Below are positions 44,758 through 53,837 of a DNA stretch of 55,599 bases, in pieces. Under the pieces are notes generated by a model. That model did not search any database and was not told where the DNA came from. It saw only the letters and a program-made list of their open reading frames with translations. Position 1 is the first letter of the stretch, and each line of letters starts with the position of its first letter. Origin of the DNA: Ignavibacteria bacterium (GTDB taxonomy: Bacteria; Bacteroidota; Ignavibacteria; Tepidaquicellales; Tepidaquicellaceae); contig JAIBBK010000033.1 in the NCBI GenBank assembly GCA_019694675.1, forward strand, positions 1 through 55,599, given 5' to 3'. The translations under genes were made by a program, and so were the position numbers.

Positions 44758-45600
44758 ATGAAGAACATCTTATTCCCGACTGATTTTTCCCAAAATGCCG
44801 AGAATGCACTCAAATTTGCTGTTGAGATCACAAGGCAGGTCAGGGGAAGTCTTATACTTTTTCACGCGTACAGCGTGCAGTTGATAGATCCTAACATGCC
44901 CGCGGAAATATATCTCTCCGCTTATCAGGAAGAGGAAAAATCTGCAAAGGACTCGATCGAAGATCTGAAGAACAGGATCGTGAATACAAACAGGGACGAG
45001 TCCGGAAAGGAGATTTTCTCAACAGAAGCAGTGGTCTCGCAAGGCCTCGTTGTGGAAGAGACACTTTCTATGATCAGCGATTTCAAGATCGATCTTGTGG
45101 TAATGGGTACGCACGGTGCAAGCGGAATTACGGAACTGATACTCGGAAGCAACACGGCAAGCGTGATCGAGAAGTCCCCCGTGCCGGTGCTTGCAATCCC
45201 CCATAACTGCCCGCCGAGAGCCCTTAAGAAAATTGTTTACGCCTACGATGACATCAAATCAGGTTTGCCCTCTTTTCAGAAACTCCTGACCTTTGCATCA
45301 ATATATGACTCCGAGATTACGCTTCTTCATATCATTGATTCTGCCAGAGACACCGAGGAACTCAACAGGAGGGAATTTGAGAAGATCAAGAGCGCCACTG
45401 ACTACAGCAAGCTCAGTCTCGAGCTTGTGAAAGAAGAGAATGTACTCGAAGGAATAAATGAATATGTGAACACTCATGATGTTGATTCGCTTGCAATGAC
45501 GATCAAAAAGCGGACACTCTTCGACAGAATTTTCAACAAGAGCCTGACCAAGAAGATGGCTTACCATACAAGGATTCCCCTGCTTGCACTTCATGTCTGA
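44758..45600 (+). CDS. tandem-domain universal stress protein
   Basis: 280 aa, two UspA domains. The first starts KNILFPTDFSQNAENALKFA and has the ATP-binding motif MGTHGASGITELILGSNT; the second (from about 147, KIVYAYDDI) has lost this motif. Cytoplasmic, probably ATP-binding. The upstream 90 bases are plain; before that is the palindrome array. Next gene polA starts 54 bases after its stop. Confidence 0.93.
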   Translation: MKNILFPTDFSQNAENALKFAVEITRQVRGSLILFHAYSVQLIDPNMPAEIYLSAYQEEEKSAKDSIEDLKNRIVNTNRDESGKEIFSTEAVVSQGLVVEETLSMISDFKIDLVVMGTHGASGITELILGSNTASVIEKSPVPVLAIPHNCPPRALKKIVYAYDDIKSGLPSFQKLLTFASIYDSEITLLHIIDSARDTEELNRREFEKIKSATDYSKLSLELVKEENVLEGINEYVNTHDVDSLAMTIKKRTLFDRIFNKSLTKKMAYHTRIPLLALHV

Positions 45601-45653
45601 TGACTGCGTAATTAAGACCGGCAGGTTCACTCATAAACTTACAGCATTACAAA

Positions 45654-48521
45654 TTGCCTGAGAAGCTGTTCCTCATAGACGCAATGGCCATGATCTACAG
45701 GGCTTACTTCGCAATGATCTCTAGCCCGCTGATCAATTCCAAAGGCAAGAACACTTCGGCTGTGTTCGGCTTTGTGAACTCCCTTGTCAAGATCATTGAA
45801 GACGAGAAACCCGACCACATAGCCGTATGCTTCGACACTGCCGCTCCCACTTTCAGGCATAAACAATTTCCTCAGTACAAAGCCCACAGGGATGAGATCC
45901 CTTCAGATATGCCGTGGCAGATCGACAAGGCAAAAGAAGTGGTGAAGGCAATGAGCATCCCCATGATAGAGCTTGACGGTTATGAAGCGGATGACATTAT
46001 AGGAACTCTGGTGAAACAGGCGGAGAAGGAAAATGCCGTCAGTTATATGGTTACACCCGACAAGGACTACATGCAACTCGTAACTGACAGGACTTTCCTT
46101 TATAAGCCCTCAAGAAATTCCTTCGGAAATAAAGTGACTGATGTTGAGATCATTGATTCCAAAGGCGTTATAGAGAAGTTCGGCGTGCCGCCTGAGAAAG
46201 TTATTGACGTTCTCGGGCTCATGGGCGACACATCCGACAACATTCCGGGAGTTAAAGGTGTGGGTGAGAAGACTGCACGGGACCTTATACTGGAATTCGG
46301 CTCTATCGAAAACCTTTACAAAAATATTGACAAGGTAAGCAAGCCAAAGCTGAAGGAGAAGCTTGTTAATGACAGGGAGAACGCACTGCTGTCGGAAATG
46401 CTCGTTACCATCAACACCAAAGTTCCGCTTTCAGTCAGCTTTCATGACCTTAACCTGAAAGAGCCCGACAGGGAAAGTCTCTCCCGCTTATTTGAAGACC
46501 TTGAGTTCAGAACTCTCAGAAAGAAATTTTCCCCCGATACAGTTGCAGGTGACGGCGAAAAGGAAATTCCGAAAGCGTCAAAGACCCAGCCTGCAGAAAC
46601 CGAGTCAGATGAACCGAAGCATGTAAAGAAAGAGGAGATACTCAGGACGATACACGACGTCCCTCATGACTATAAAATAATCACATCAAAGGCAGACCTC
46701 AAAAAGCTCGCGGCTCTGCTTGATGCAGAACCCGCATTCTGCTTTGATACGGAAACCGATTCAATTGACCCGATGCTTGCCAGTCTTGTAGGGATCTCTT
46801 TTTCCGTAAAGGAGAATGAAGGATTCTATATTCCGGTCAAATTTGAGAATATCCGCTCCGGCGGAGCTGAAGACGGTTCGCTGTTCGGTGACGGTTCTTC
46901 CAAAGAAGGCGGAGCTGATCTTCCGGATGTGAAGGCCGTCACTTCAATACTGAAACCGGTTCTTGAAGACAGGTCAAAGCTCATTATCGGACAGAACCTC
47001 AAATACGATTACATTGTGATGAAGAACTACGGCGTGGATCTCGGCGGCAGGTTCTTCGATACGCTGATAGGGGCTTACATACTTCGCCCCGAAGGTTCGC
47101 ATGACATGGACAGCCTTTCCGTGAAGTATCTCAATTATAAGCCGGTCTCCATTACGGAGCTTATCGGAAAGGGCAAAGATCAGATCACAATGGACAAGGT
47201 TGATATCGGCAAGGCGGCAGAGTATGCGGCTGAAGACACGGACGTTACGCTTCAGCTTTTTTACAGGATACGCTACGAACTTGGTAAGTCAGGACTGCGA
47301 AGCCTTTGCAATGACGTTGAGTTTCCGCTGGTCAGAGTGCTTGCGGAGATGGAGTTTGAAGGATTCAGAGTGGATGAGAAGATCCTGTCGATCATCAATA
47401 CTCAAACCGAGAAACTGATCAAGGAGTTTGAGCAGAAGATCTATGAATCTGCAGGTGAGAAGTTCAACATAAACTCAACTCAACAACTTGCGCATATTCT
47501 TTTTAACAAACTCAGCCTTACTCCGCTCCGCAAAACAAAAACGGGATTTTCAACGGATGTAAAGGTGCTTGAAGAGCTCAAGTATCAGCATGAGATAGCA
47601 TCTCAGCTTGTTGATTACAGGATACTGACGAAGCTGAAGTCAACATACCTTGACGGACTGAAGAAGGCCATTAATCCCCGGACAGGAAGGGTTCACACGG
47701 AGTTCAACCAGGTCGCATCCGCGACGGGAAGGTTGTCGAGCAACAATCCGAATCTGCAGAACATACCCATAAGAACGGAAGTGGGACGCAGTCTGCGAAA
47801 GGCATTCGTCCCGCGTGATAAGAATTTTCTTATACTCTCAGCCGACTATTCGCAGATTGAGCTTCGCATAATGGCGCACTTTGCAAATGATGCAAACATG
47901 ATAAATGCGTTCAAACGGAAGCATGACATTCACACAGACACTGCGATGAGAGTGTTCAGCCTAAGTTCGAAGAACGATGTAACACCCGGCATGAGGAGGA
48001 AAGCAAAGGAAGTGAACTTCGGGATCATTTACGGGATCGGCGCATTCGGCCTTGCGAACAGGCTTGAAATAAAAAACTCCGAAGCAAAGGATATCATTGA
48101 CAGATATTTCAGGACGTACCCGAATGTCAGGGAATACATGGAGAATACAAAGAAGTTTGCACACGAGCACGGCTATGTTGAGACACTTCTCGGCAGAAGG
48201 CGTTACCTGAGCCAGATCAACAATGCAAACGCGGCGGCGCGCGCAGAGGATGAACGGGCGGCCATTAATATGCCGATACAGGGCACTGCAGCAGACATGA
48301 TAAAGATCGCGATGGTGAACATCTACAATGAATTTGAGAAGAAGAAGATCAAGTCAAAGATGCTCCTGCAGGTACATGACGAACTTGTATTTGAAGTTAA
48401 GAAAGATGAGCTTGATACGGTGCGAAGCATTGTAGTGGATAAGATGGAAAACGCGATGCAGTTGAACGTGCCGATAGTGGTAGAGACGGGCGTGGGCGAG
48501 AACTGGTTTGATGCACATTAA
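45654..48521 (+). CDS. polA: DNA polymerase I
   Basis: 955 aa. 5'-nuclease domain (LIDAMAMIYRAYFA, GYEADDIIGTL, GLMGDTSDNIPGVKGVG), then a 3'-5' exonuclease with its acidic residues kept (CFDTETDSID, IIGQNLKYDYI, YAAEDTDVTL), so proofreading should be active, then the polymerase domain: motif A DYSQIELRIMAH, motif B RRKAKEVNFGIIYGIG, motif C QVHDELVFE. Start is TTG at 45654: no ATG, GTG or other good start occurs in frame between it and a stop at 45609, and the next ATG would remove conserved residues. Excision-repair and Okazaki-fragment processing. Confidence 0.97.
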   Translation: MPEKLFLIDAMAMIYRAYFAMISSPLINSKGKNTSAVFGFVNSLVKIIEDEKPDHIAVCFDTAAPTFRHKQFPQYKAHRDEIPSDMPWQIDKAKEVVKAMSIPMIELDGYEADDIIGTLVKQAEKENAVSYMVTPDKDYMQLVTDRTFLYKPSRNSFGNKVTDVEIIDSKGVIEKFGVPPEKVIDVLGLMGDTSDNIPGVKGVGEKTARDLILEFGSIENLYKNIDKVSKPKLKEKLVNDRENALLSEMLVTINTKVPLSVSFHDLNLKEPDRESLSRLFEDLEFRTLRKKFSPDTVAGDGEKEIPKASKTQPAETESDEPKHVKKEEILRTIHDVPHDYKIITSKADLKKLAALLDAEPAFCFDTETDSIDPMLASLVGISFSVKENEGFYIPVKFENIRSGGAEDGSLFGDGSSKEGGADLPDVKAVTSILKPVLEDRSKLIIGQNLKYDYIVMKNYGVDLGGRFFDTLIGAYILRPEGSHDMDSLSVKYLNYKPVSITELIGKGKDQITMDKVDIGKAAEYAAEDTDVTLQLFYRIRYELGKSGLRSLCNDVEFPLVRVLAEMEFEGFRVDEKILSIINTQTEKLIKEFEQKIYESAGEKFNINSTQQLAHILFNKLSLTPLRKTKTGFSTDVKVLEELKYQHEIASQLVDYRILTKLKSTYLDGLKKAINPRTGRVHTEFNQVASATGRLSSNNPNLQNIPIRTEVGRSLRKAFVPRDKNFLILSADYSQIELRIMAHFANDANMINAFKRKHDIHTDTAMRVFSLSSKNDVTPGMRRKAKEVNFGIIYGIGAFGLANRLEIKNSEAKDIIDRYFRTYPNVREYMENTKKFAHEHGYVETLLGRRRYLSQINNANAAARAEDERAAINMPIQGTAADMIKIAMVNIYNEFEKKKIKSKMLLQVHDELVFEVKKDELDTVRSIVVDKMENAMQLNVPIVVETGVGENWFDAH

Positions 48522-48535
48522 GATGAAGAACCGGT

Positions 48536-49000
48536 TTGCCTGAACTGTCATCACGTCTTGCAGAGATCTTCATTTACAGGATCAACGGCGATGCTCCGGA
48601 ATATCTTTTATTGAAGAGAAGCGGCAAAGTTACATACTCCGGCATCTGGTCTGTGTGTGCCGGAAAGATCGAACCCGGTGAAAAGGCATACGAAGCCGCC
48701 GTTAGGGAGATGCGGGAAGAAACCGGGCTCGCTCCCGAAGAGCTTTACAATGTGGATGCGGTCAATGTGTTCTATGATCCGGTAACAGACGGAATGCATG
48801 TTGTTCCCGTCTTTCTTGCCAGAGTTGAAATTTGTGATGTTACTCTTAACGAAGAGCACACTGAGTATAAATGGCTGACAGCAGATGAGGCCGTGAAAAC
48901 GCTTCACTGGGTCAGTCATAAGAACAATCTGAAACTGATCCGGAAATGCCTTACGCATGAAGAATATTTCAGGACATTAAATCTCATACTAAAAAAATAA
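48536..49000 (+). CDS. Nudix hydrolase
   Basis: 154 aa. Nudix box GKIEPGEKAYEAAVREMREE then TGL (about 42-64) is complete. The C-terminal half (HTEYKWLTADEAVKTLHW) resembles dATP/dihydroneopterin-triphosphate pyrophosphatases. Start TTG at 48536 is the only initiation codon available in frame: a stop precedes it at 48524. A seven-codon ORF (ATG at 48523) overlaps the start in another frame. Lies 14 bases after polA, so nucleotide-pool cleaning is a reasonable guess. Confidence 0.88.
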   Translation: MPELSSRLAEIFIYRINGDAPEYLLLKRSGKVTYSGIWSVCAGKIEPGEKAYEAAVREMREETGLAPEELYNVDAVNVFYDPVTDGMHVVPVFLARVEICDVTLNEEHTEYKWLTADEAVKTLHWVSHKNNLKLIRKCLTHEEYFRTLNLILKK

Positions 49001-49001
49001 A

Positions 49002-50006
49002 ATGATCGTTGTAACCGGAGGAGCAGGGTTCATTGGAAGCGCGATTGTCTGGCGCCTCAACGAGCTCGGACGCGAAGACATAATAATTGTTGATGTGTTT
49101 GACGAAACTGAAAAGTGGAAGAATCTCATACCACTCAGATTTGCGGATGTATTTGACAAAGACGATTTCGGCCACATGCTTTCGTCTGATTTTCTCAAGA
49201 GGTTTGAAGTGGATACGATGTTTCATATGGGAGCATGCAGCGCTACAACCGAAAAGAACTTCGATTTCCTTCTTCGCAACAATTACGAATATTCCAAGTA
49301 TCTCTGTGAAAAGTCACTCGACAGCAACGTAAGATTCATTTACGCTTCTTCAGCCGCGACTTACGGCGACGGCTCTCAGGGTTATTCGGATGATGAATCA
49401 CTGCTTGAAACACTGCGGCCTCTGAACGGCTACGGATATTCGAAGCACATGTTTGACCTTTGGGCTAAGAGAAGCAGGATCCTCGACAGGATCGCAGGCC
49501 TCAAATACTTCAATGTTTACGGCCCCAATGAGTATCACAAAGGCGACATGAGGAGCGTGGTCAACAAATGTTATGATCAGATAAAGGAAACAGGCAAAGC
49601 CCGGCTGTTCAAATCTGACCGCGAAGGAATAGAGGACGGCGGACAGAGGAGAGATTTCATTTATGTGAAGGATGCAGTGGAGATGACTTTGCATTTCATG
49701 AACAACAAACTCGCCTCGGGAATTTACAATATAGGCACCGGAGAAGCTCACAGCTTCAGGGAGCTTGTAGCCCCGGTCTTCGGAGCATTGGGACTCAAAG
49801 AAAATATCGAGTATTTCGAAATGCCTGAAGTACTGAAGTCAAAATATCAGTACTTCACAGAGGCGGACATTTCCAAACTTCGTGATACGGGATTTACACA
49901 GCAGGCTACACCTATCAAAGATGCAGTTTCAGATTATGTGAAGAATTATCTTGACACCGGTTACCCGTATCTGTCATCAACGGAAATTCAAAAGACAATT
50001 CAATGA
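49002..50006 (+). CDS. hldD: ADP-L-glycero-D-manno-heptose 6-epimerase
   Basis: 334 aa. NAD(P)-binding GGAGFIGS at 6-13, catalytic Tyr-x3-Lys at 144-148 (NGYGYSKHM), and the second catalytic Lys180 in NVYGPNEYHKGDM, matching the Escherichia coli HldD arrangement (Tyr140, Lys178). Makes the L,D-heptose donor for the LPS inner core, hence a Gram-negative envelope. Begins one base after the Nudix stop and overlaps the next gene by 4 bases (ATGA). Confidence 0.95.
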   Translation: MIVVTGGAGFIGSAIVWRLNELGREDIIIVDVFDETEKWKNLIPLRFADVFDKDDFGHMLSSDFLKRFEVDTMFHMGACSATTEKNFDFLLRNNYEYSKYLCEKSLDSNVRFIYASSAATYGDGSQGYSDDESLLETLRPLNGYGYSKHMFDLWAKRSRILDRIAGLKYFNVYGPNEYHKGDMRSVVNKCYDQIKETGKARLFKSDREGIEDGGQRRDFIYVKDAVEMTLHFMNNKLASGIYNIGTGEAHSFRELVAPVFGALGLKENIEYFEMPEVLKSKYQYFTEADISKLRDTGFTQQATPIKDAVSDYVKNYLDTGYPYLSSTEIQKTIQ

Positions 50007-51724
50007 GAATAATTATTGCCGTCACGGCGCTCTTGATCCTGAACAGCTTGATTGCCGCGCAGGGTCTTCCTCACTATATGAACGAGGCGGAAAGAAAAGC
50101 AATGGAGAACTATGTGCCGCCTGTCTCAGCTACAGACGACACAAATCCGCCGCCTACACCGGTGAGAACCATGGCCGAATGGGAGGAAGTGCAGGGTATT
50201 ATTGTAGCATGGACTTCCTACACTACCATCATAAGGCAGATAGTTGACTATGCGCAGGATGAATGCCTTGTGTTCATTGTCAGTACAGATTCCAATTCCG
50301 TTAAATCATTTCTTACATCGGGCGGAGTGCCTTTGGTCAATCTGAAATTTGTTCAGGCATCATTCAATTCCGTGTGGTGCAGGGATTACGGCCCTTGGGC
50401 GGTCTATTCCGGAGTGGCAGATTCACTTAAGCTTGTTGACTGGATATACAACAGGCCGAGGCCGCTTGACGACCAGGTTTCTGTTGCATTTGCGAATTAC
50501 GCGAGTCTTCCCATCTATCAAACCACCGTTGCTCCGAACAATCTAATAGCCACCGGCGGTAACTTCATGGTTGACGGGCATGGAACCGGATTCTCATCGA
50601 GGCTGATCATTGATGAAAATCCGACACAGAACGAAACGCAGATAAACAACATCATGAATATGTACATGGGCATAAGCCGGTACATCAAAATGGAAACGCT
50701 TCCCTATGACCAGATCCACCATATTGATATGCACATGAAACTGCTGGACGAGGAAACGATCATGGTTGGAGAATATCCCGCGGGAGTTGCAGACGGCCCG
50801 CAGATAGAGGCGAACCTGCAATATGTGCTGAGCAATTTTCAGACATGCTTCGGAAGGCCTTACAAAGTTGTAAGAATTCCAATGCCGCCGAGCGCTTCGG
50901 GACAGTATCCACCCAACTCAAATTACTACACTTACACAAATTCAGTCTTTGTCAACAAGACAGTGATAGTGCCTGTTTACGGACTTTCGCAGGACTCGAC
51001 CGCTTTAGGGATCTACAGGGAAGCGCTTCCAGGTTACAGGGTGGTTGGAATCAACTCAAGCGGAATGATCTCAGCGCTCGGCGCAATCCACTGTATTACA
51101 AAGGAAATCGGAGTATCTGAACCTGTATTCATCTCACATGCTAAACTGCTCAACAATTCATCAACCACAGTGCCGTATCAGGTAAAGGCCTATGTGAAGT
51201 CGCGGTCAGGAATCTCCGGAGCATCACTTTACTGGAGAACTGACACAACTCAGGCATACAGCGCAGTGGCAATGACTCTGTCCCAGGATACATTCAGGGC
51301 AAGCATTCCTGCACAGCCGCTCGGCACAAATGTCTATTATTACGTTTCAGCAACTTCAAATTCCGGCAGAACCGTCACCAAGCCGATAACAGCTCCGCAG
51401 GGATATATCAGGTTCAGGATCGACAATCAGACAGGCATAACGGGTACTCACATCAGTCCGGGTGAATACTCACTCAGCCAGAATTATCCGAATCCGTTCA
51501 ATCCTCAGACTGTGATCTTATTCAATCTACCGTCAAAGAGTTATGTTTCTCTTAAGGTCTATGATGCACTCGGACGAGAGATTGCAGAAGCTGCAAGCGG
51601 AGTTAAAGAGCCCGGAGTTCACAAAGTGACATTTGATGCCGGAAGCCTCTCAGCCGGCGTTTATTTTTACAGCCTTACTGCCGGGGAATTTGCCGATACT
51701 AAAAAAATGCTGATCGTGAAGTAA
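50003..51724 (+). CDS. secreted agmatine/peptidylarginine-deiminase-like protein with T9SS domain
   Basis: 573 aa. Signal peptide (MRIIIAVTALLILNSLIAAQ). Guanidino-modifying fold (about 55-375) with all catalytic residues in the order known for Porphyromonas PPAD: Asp128 (WCRDYGPW), His240 and Asp242 (HHIDMHMK), an Asn near 323 (YTNSVFVN) and Cys364 (GAIHCITK). The NRPRP segment (Arg161, Arg163) corresponds to the Arg pair PPAD uses for the C-terminal carboxylate. An Ig-like module (about 375-475) and a T9SS domain (NYPNPFNPQT, LKVYDALGREI, LSAGVYFYSL) follow. Predicted to deiminate arginine-containing peptides or agmatine outside the cell. ATG overlaps hldD stop. Confidence 0.9.
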   Translation: MRIIIAVTALLILNSLIAAQGLPHYMNEAERKAMENYVPPVSATDDTNPPPTPVRTMAEWEEVQGIIVAWTSYTTIIRQIVDYAQDECLVFIVSTDSNSVKSFLTSGGVPLVNLKFVQASFNSVWCRDYGPWAVYSGVADSLKLVDWIYNRPRPLDDQVSVAFANYASLPIYQTTVAPNNLIATGGNFMVDGHGTGFSSRLIIDENPTQNETQINNIMNMYMGISRYIKMETLPYDQIHHIDMHMKLLDEETIMVGEYPAGVADGPQIEANLQYVLSNFQTCFGRPYKVVRIPMPPSASGQYPPNSNYYTYTNSVFVNKTVIVPVYGLSQDSTALGIYREALPGYRVVGINSSGMISALGAIHCITKEIGVSEPVFISHAKLLNNSSTTVPYQVKAYVKSRSGISGASLYWRTDTTQAYSAVAMTLSQDTFRASIPAQPLGTNVYYYVSATSNSGRTVTKPITAPQGYIRFRIDNQTGITGTHISPGEYSLSQNYPNPFNPQTVILFNLPSKSYVSLKVYDALGREIAEAASGVKEPGVHKVTFDAGSLSAGVYFYSLTAGEFADTKKMLIVK

Positions 51725-51899
51725 GCAGTGAGTCTTCCTGTTGCAGGATGCATGCCGACGGCAGACAAATCTGCAATATGTTTTGCCTGACTGGCTGTAA
51801 TACAAAATATCACAGCCCGGTCAATGAGACAAAACTTCAGAGAATTCTGAAAGATCATAATTTGTTGAATAGCTATAACAATTTTAAGAACAGAAAATA

Positions 51900-52085
51900 A
51901 TGAAGGACAGGAATAATTATTCAGGCTTACTAAAACATTCAAAGAGCAAGCTTAGAAAGCACTTGTCCGGCCTTCCTGTAGAACAGAAGATCCGCATACT
52001 TATTGAATTGCAGAAGATGGGCAAGCTTGCGAATCCGGAAAAAACTAAATATAAGATGGTCTGGGTATGCAAGCTGGAAGCATGA
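51900..52085 (+). CDS. 61-aa basic hypothetical protein
   Basis: Basic, helical, with no signal or membrane segment: LKHSKSKLRKHLSGLPVEQK then RILIELQKMGKLANPEKTKY. The ATG at 51900 has no Shine-Dalgarno sequence but an A-rich leader (CAGAAAATA). Codon use is like that of neighbours, and the pattern 'LPVEQKIRILIELQKM' looks like a helix-turn-helix or dimer helix. No family recognised. The 175 bases upstream hold an imperfect stem (GGCTGT / ACAGCC). Confidence 0.6.
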   Translation: MKDRNNYSGLLKHSKSKLRKHLSGLPVEQKIRILIELQKMGKLANPEKTKYKMVWVCKLEA

Positions 52086-52112
52086 AGCTGAAAACACTCA
52101 CTCATCAGCTTA

Positions 52113-53837
52113 CTATTTGATCAGCATCATCCTCTTCGTCTCCGAAAAACTTTCCGACCTGAGTTCATAATAATACACGCCGCTTGGCAGATTGTCTCCG
52201 CTGAACTGAACAGAATAACTTCCGAGCTTGAGATACTCATTTACAATGACTTCAACTTCTCTGCCTAAAACATCAAAAACTTTCAGCAATACATTGCCCG
52301 CAGTTCTTACATCGAACCTGATGGTTGTGGATGGGTTGAAGGGGTTGGGGTAGTTTTGGTACAACTCATATTCATCCGGCACTTCTGTGCTTGCCGGCTG
52401 AATGCCAACCGGCTCATCCGGCGGGATGAAGCCGTATTGATTTGTGCGATAGCGATCGTGTCCCCACATTGGCCATGGAAAATCTTCCCTTTTATATGGT
52501 ACACCCGGAATTGTCCACGCATAAATTGCACAGCCGTCGCCGCCGTTTATTACTCCGTTTGTTGTTACAATCACATCGAGCTGGCCGTCCTTGTTGAGGT
52601 CGGTAAGGTTTGGAGCTGTGCCTGGTATTCCAAGCGGTCTCATGTCTTCTACGATCTGCTTACCGGTAATAGTCGAGTGAATCTTAACATAACCCCTTAA
52701 TCCATTCCCTCCTATTGTATCCTGAGTTTCTGTTGAAACAAAAGAAGGAACGCCAAACACCATTCCTGTATTGTGATTCCTTAGTTGAGCTCCTTCAATA
52801 AAAACCGGATATCCCTGAAACATATTTCCGTTAAAAGAAATAGCATTTGTGAAGAAGAAATCTCCAAATAGAAAGTAGCTTTCATTATTATCCAACTTGC
52901 CAAGTGTCATACTTTCATTTCTGTAATAGTTAATATATGTTCGGTTAAGTAACAGCGATCCCGAACTGCTATAGGTTCTAAATCTTGTTTTGAAATTATT
53001 GAATCCCGGCATTCCGAACTTTGGGACATTGGAGAGTACTGAAAATACATTATTCCCCACTTCCCTATGTATTATTGCATAATTCCAAAAATCAAAATAG
53101 TATCCTGAATCAGAAATTATGGGTGTAGATGGATAATTAGATCCGTCCTCTTGCAAGATATAAATTTTACTTGAATCCAGATTTGGTGTTGTAATATTAT
53201 TTGAAGATGGTATGACTATTTCAGCCATGCCGTCATTGTTCAAATCGCCAACAGATAAATATGAAAGAAAAGTTGTCCCTCCCTGATTGAAATTTACGGG
53301 CCAGCCTGTTCTGACTTTCCCGTTCGAGTTCACAACATAAAGCATATTCCCGCGCCCCAAAAGTATTTCTGTTCTTCCGTCACTGTCTAGGTCATAAAGT
53401 GCAATCTTATCCAACAAAGTATTAGACTGCAGCGGTATGTAAATCGGGAACCCTGTCACGTTAATGCCAAACTGGTCGAAAACATACAGAGAATCCGTTT
53501 TAGCAACAAGGTCGAGCTTTCCGTCTAAATCAATATCACCTGCCGCAATATTGATGTAGCTTGAAACACAGCTGACGGTTTTCGGGAAACCATTTTTGTG
53601 TACTCCATTTTCTGTCATAAGGAATACTTTCCCAATTAATGAAAATGTATTCACCCCCACAAATATCTCATTCCTCCCGTCTGAATCAAAGTCAGCAATA
53701 ATCGGGCCGTCATTATAAGTAAAATCTATGCTGTCAAGAATTACTGGAAACCCGGGCAAAAGTACCGGTGAGCTTTGGCTTAAAGACACTTTGGAATGAA
53801 TCATAAGTATGAGGAGGAAGAGAATTGCAATCTTCAT
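52113..53837 (-). CDS. FG-GAP/VCBS-repeat secreted protein with T9SS domain
   Basis: 574 aa from ATG at 53837, which gives a signal peptide (MKIAILFLLILMIHSKVSLS) and a 4-base overlap with the upstream lipoprotein gene. At least five FG-GAP/VCBS repeats of calcium-binding type: IIADFDSDGRNEIFVG, AAGDIDLDGKLDLVAK, ALYDLDSDGRTEILLG, SVGDLNNDGMAEIVIP and NLTDLNKDGQLDVIVT, forming a beta-propeller. The C-terminus has NYPNPFNPSTTIRF and LPSGVYYYEL (T9SS). Surface or secreted, perhaps adhesive. The window's T9SS cargo motifs suggest the cell has a working system. Confidence 0.9.
   Translation of the reverse strand: MKIAILFLLILMIHSKVSLSQSSPVLLPGFPVILDSIDFTYNDGPIIADFDSDGRNEIFVGVNTFSLIGKVFLMTENGVHKNGFPKTVSCVSSYINIAAGDIDLDGKLDLVAKTDSLYVFDQFGINVTGFPIYIPLQSNTLLDKIALYDLDSDGRTEILLGRGNMLYVVNSNGKVRTGWPVNFNQGGTTFLSYLSVGDLNNDGMAEIVIPSSNNITTPNLDSSKIYILQEDGSNYPSTPIISDSGYYFDFWNYAIIHREVGNNVFSVLSNVPKFGMPGFNNFKTRFRTYSSSGSLLLNRTYINYYRNESMTLGKLDNNESYFLFGDFFFTNAISFNGNMFQGYPVFIEGAQLRNHNTGMVFGVPSFVSTETQDTIGGNGLRGYVKIHSTITGKQIVEDMRPLGIPGTAPNLTDLNKDGQLDVIVTTNGVINGGDGCAIYAWTIPGVPYKREDFPWPMWGHDRYRTNQYGFIPPDEPVGIQPASTEVPDEYELYQNYPNPFNPSTTIRFDVRTAGNVLLKVFDVLGREVEVIVNEYLKLGSYSVQFSGDNLPSGVYYYELRSESFSETKRMMLIK

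Noticed and set aside
51725..51899. Terminator after the PPAD-like gene
   Set aside because: A GGCTGT/ACAGCC stem exists but is imperfect and has no T tract.
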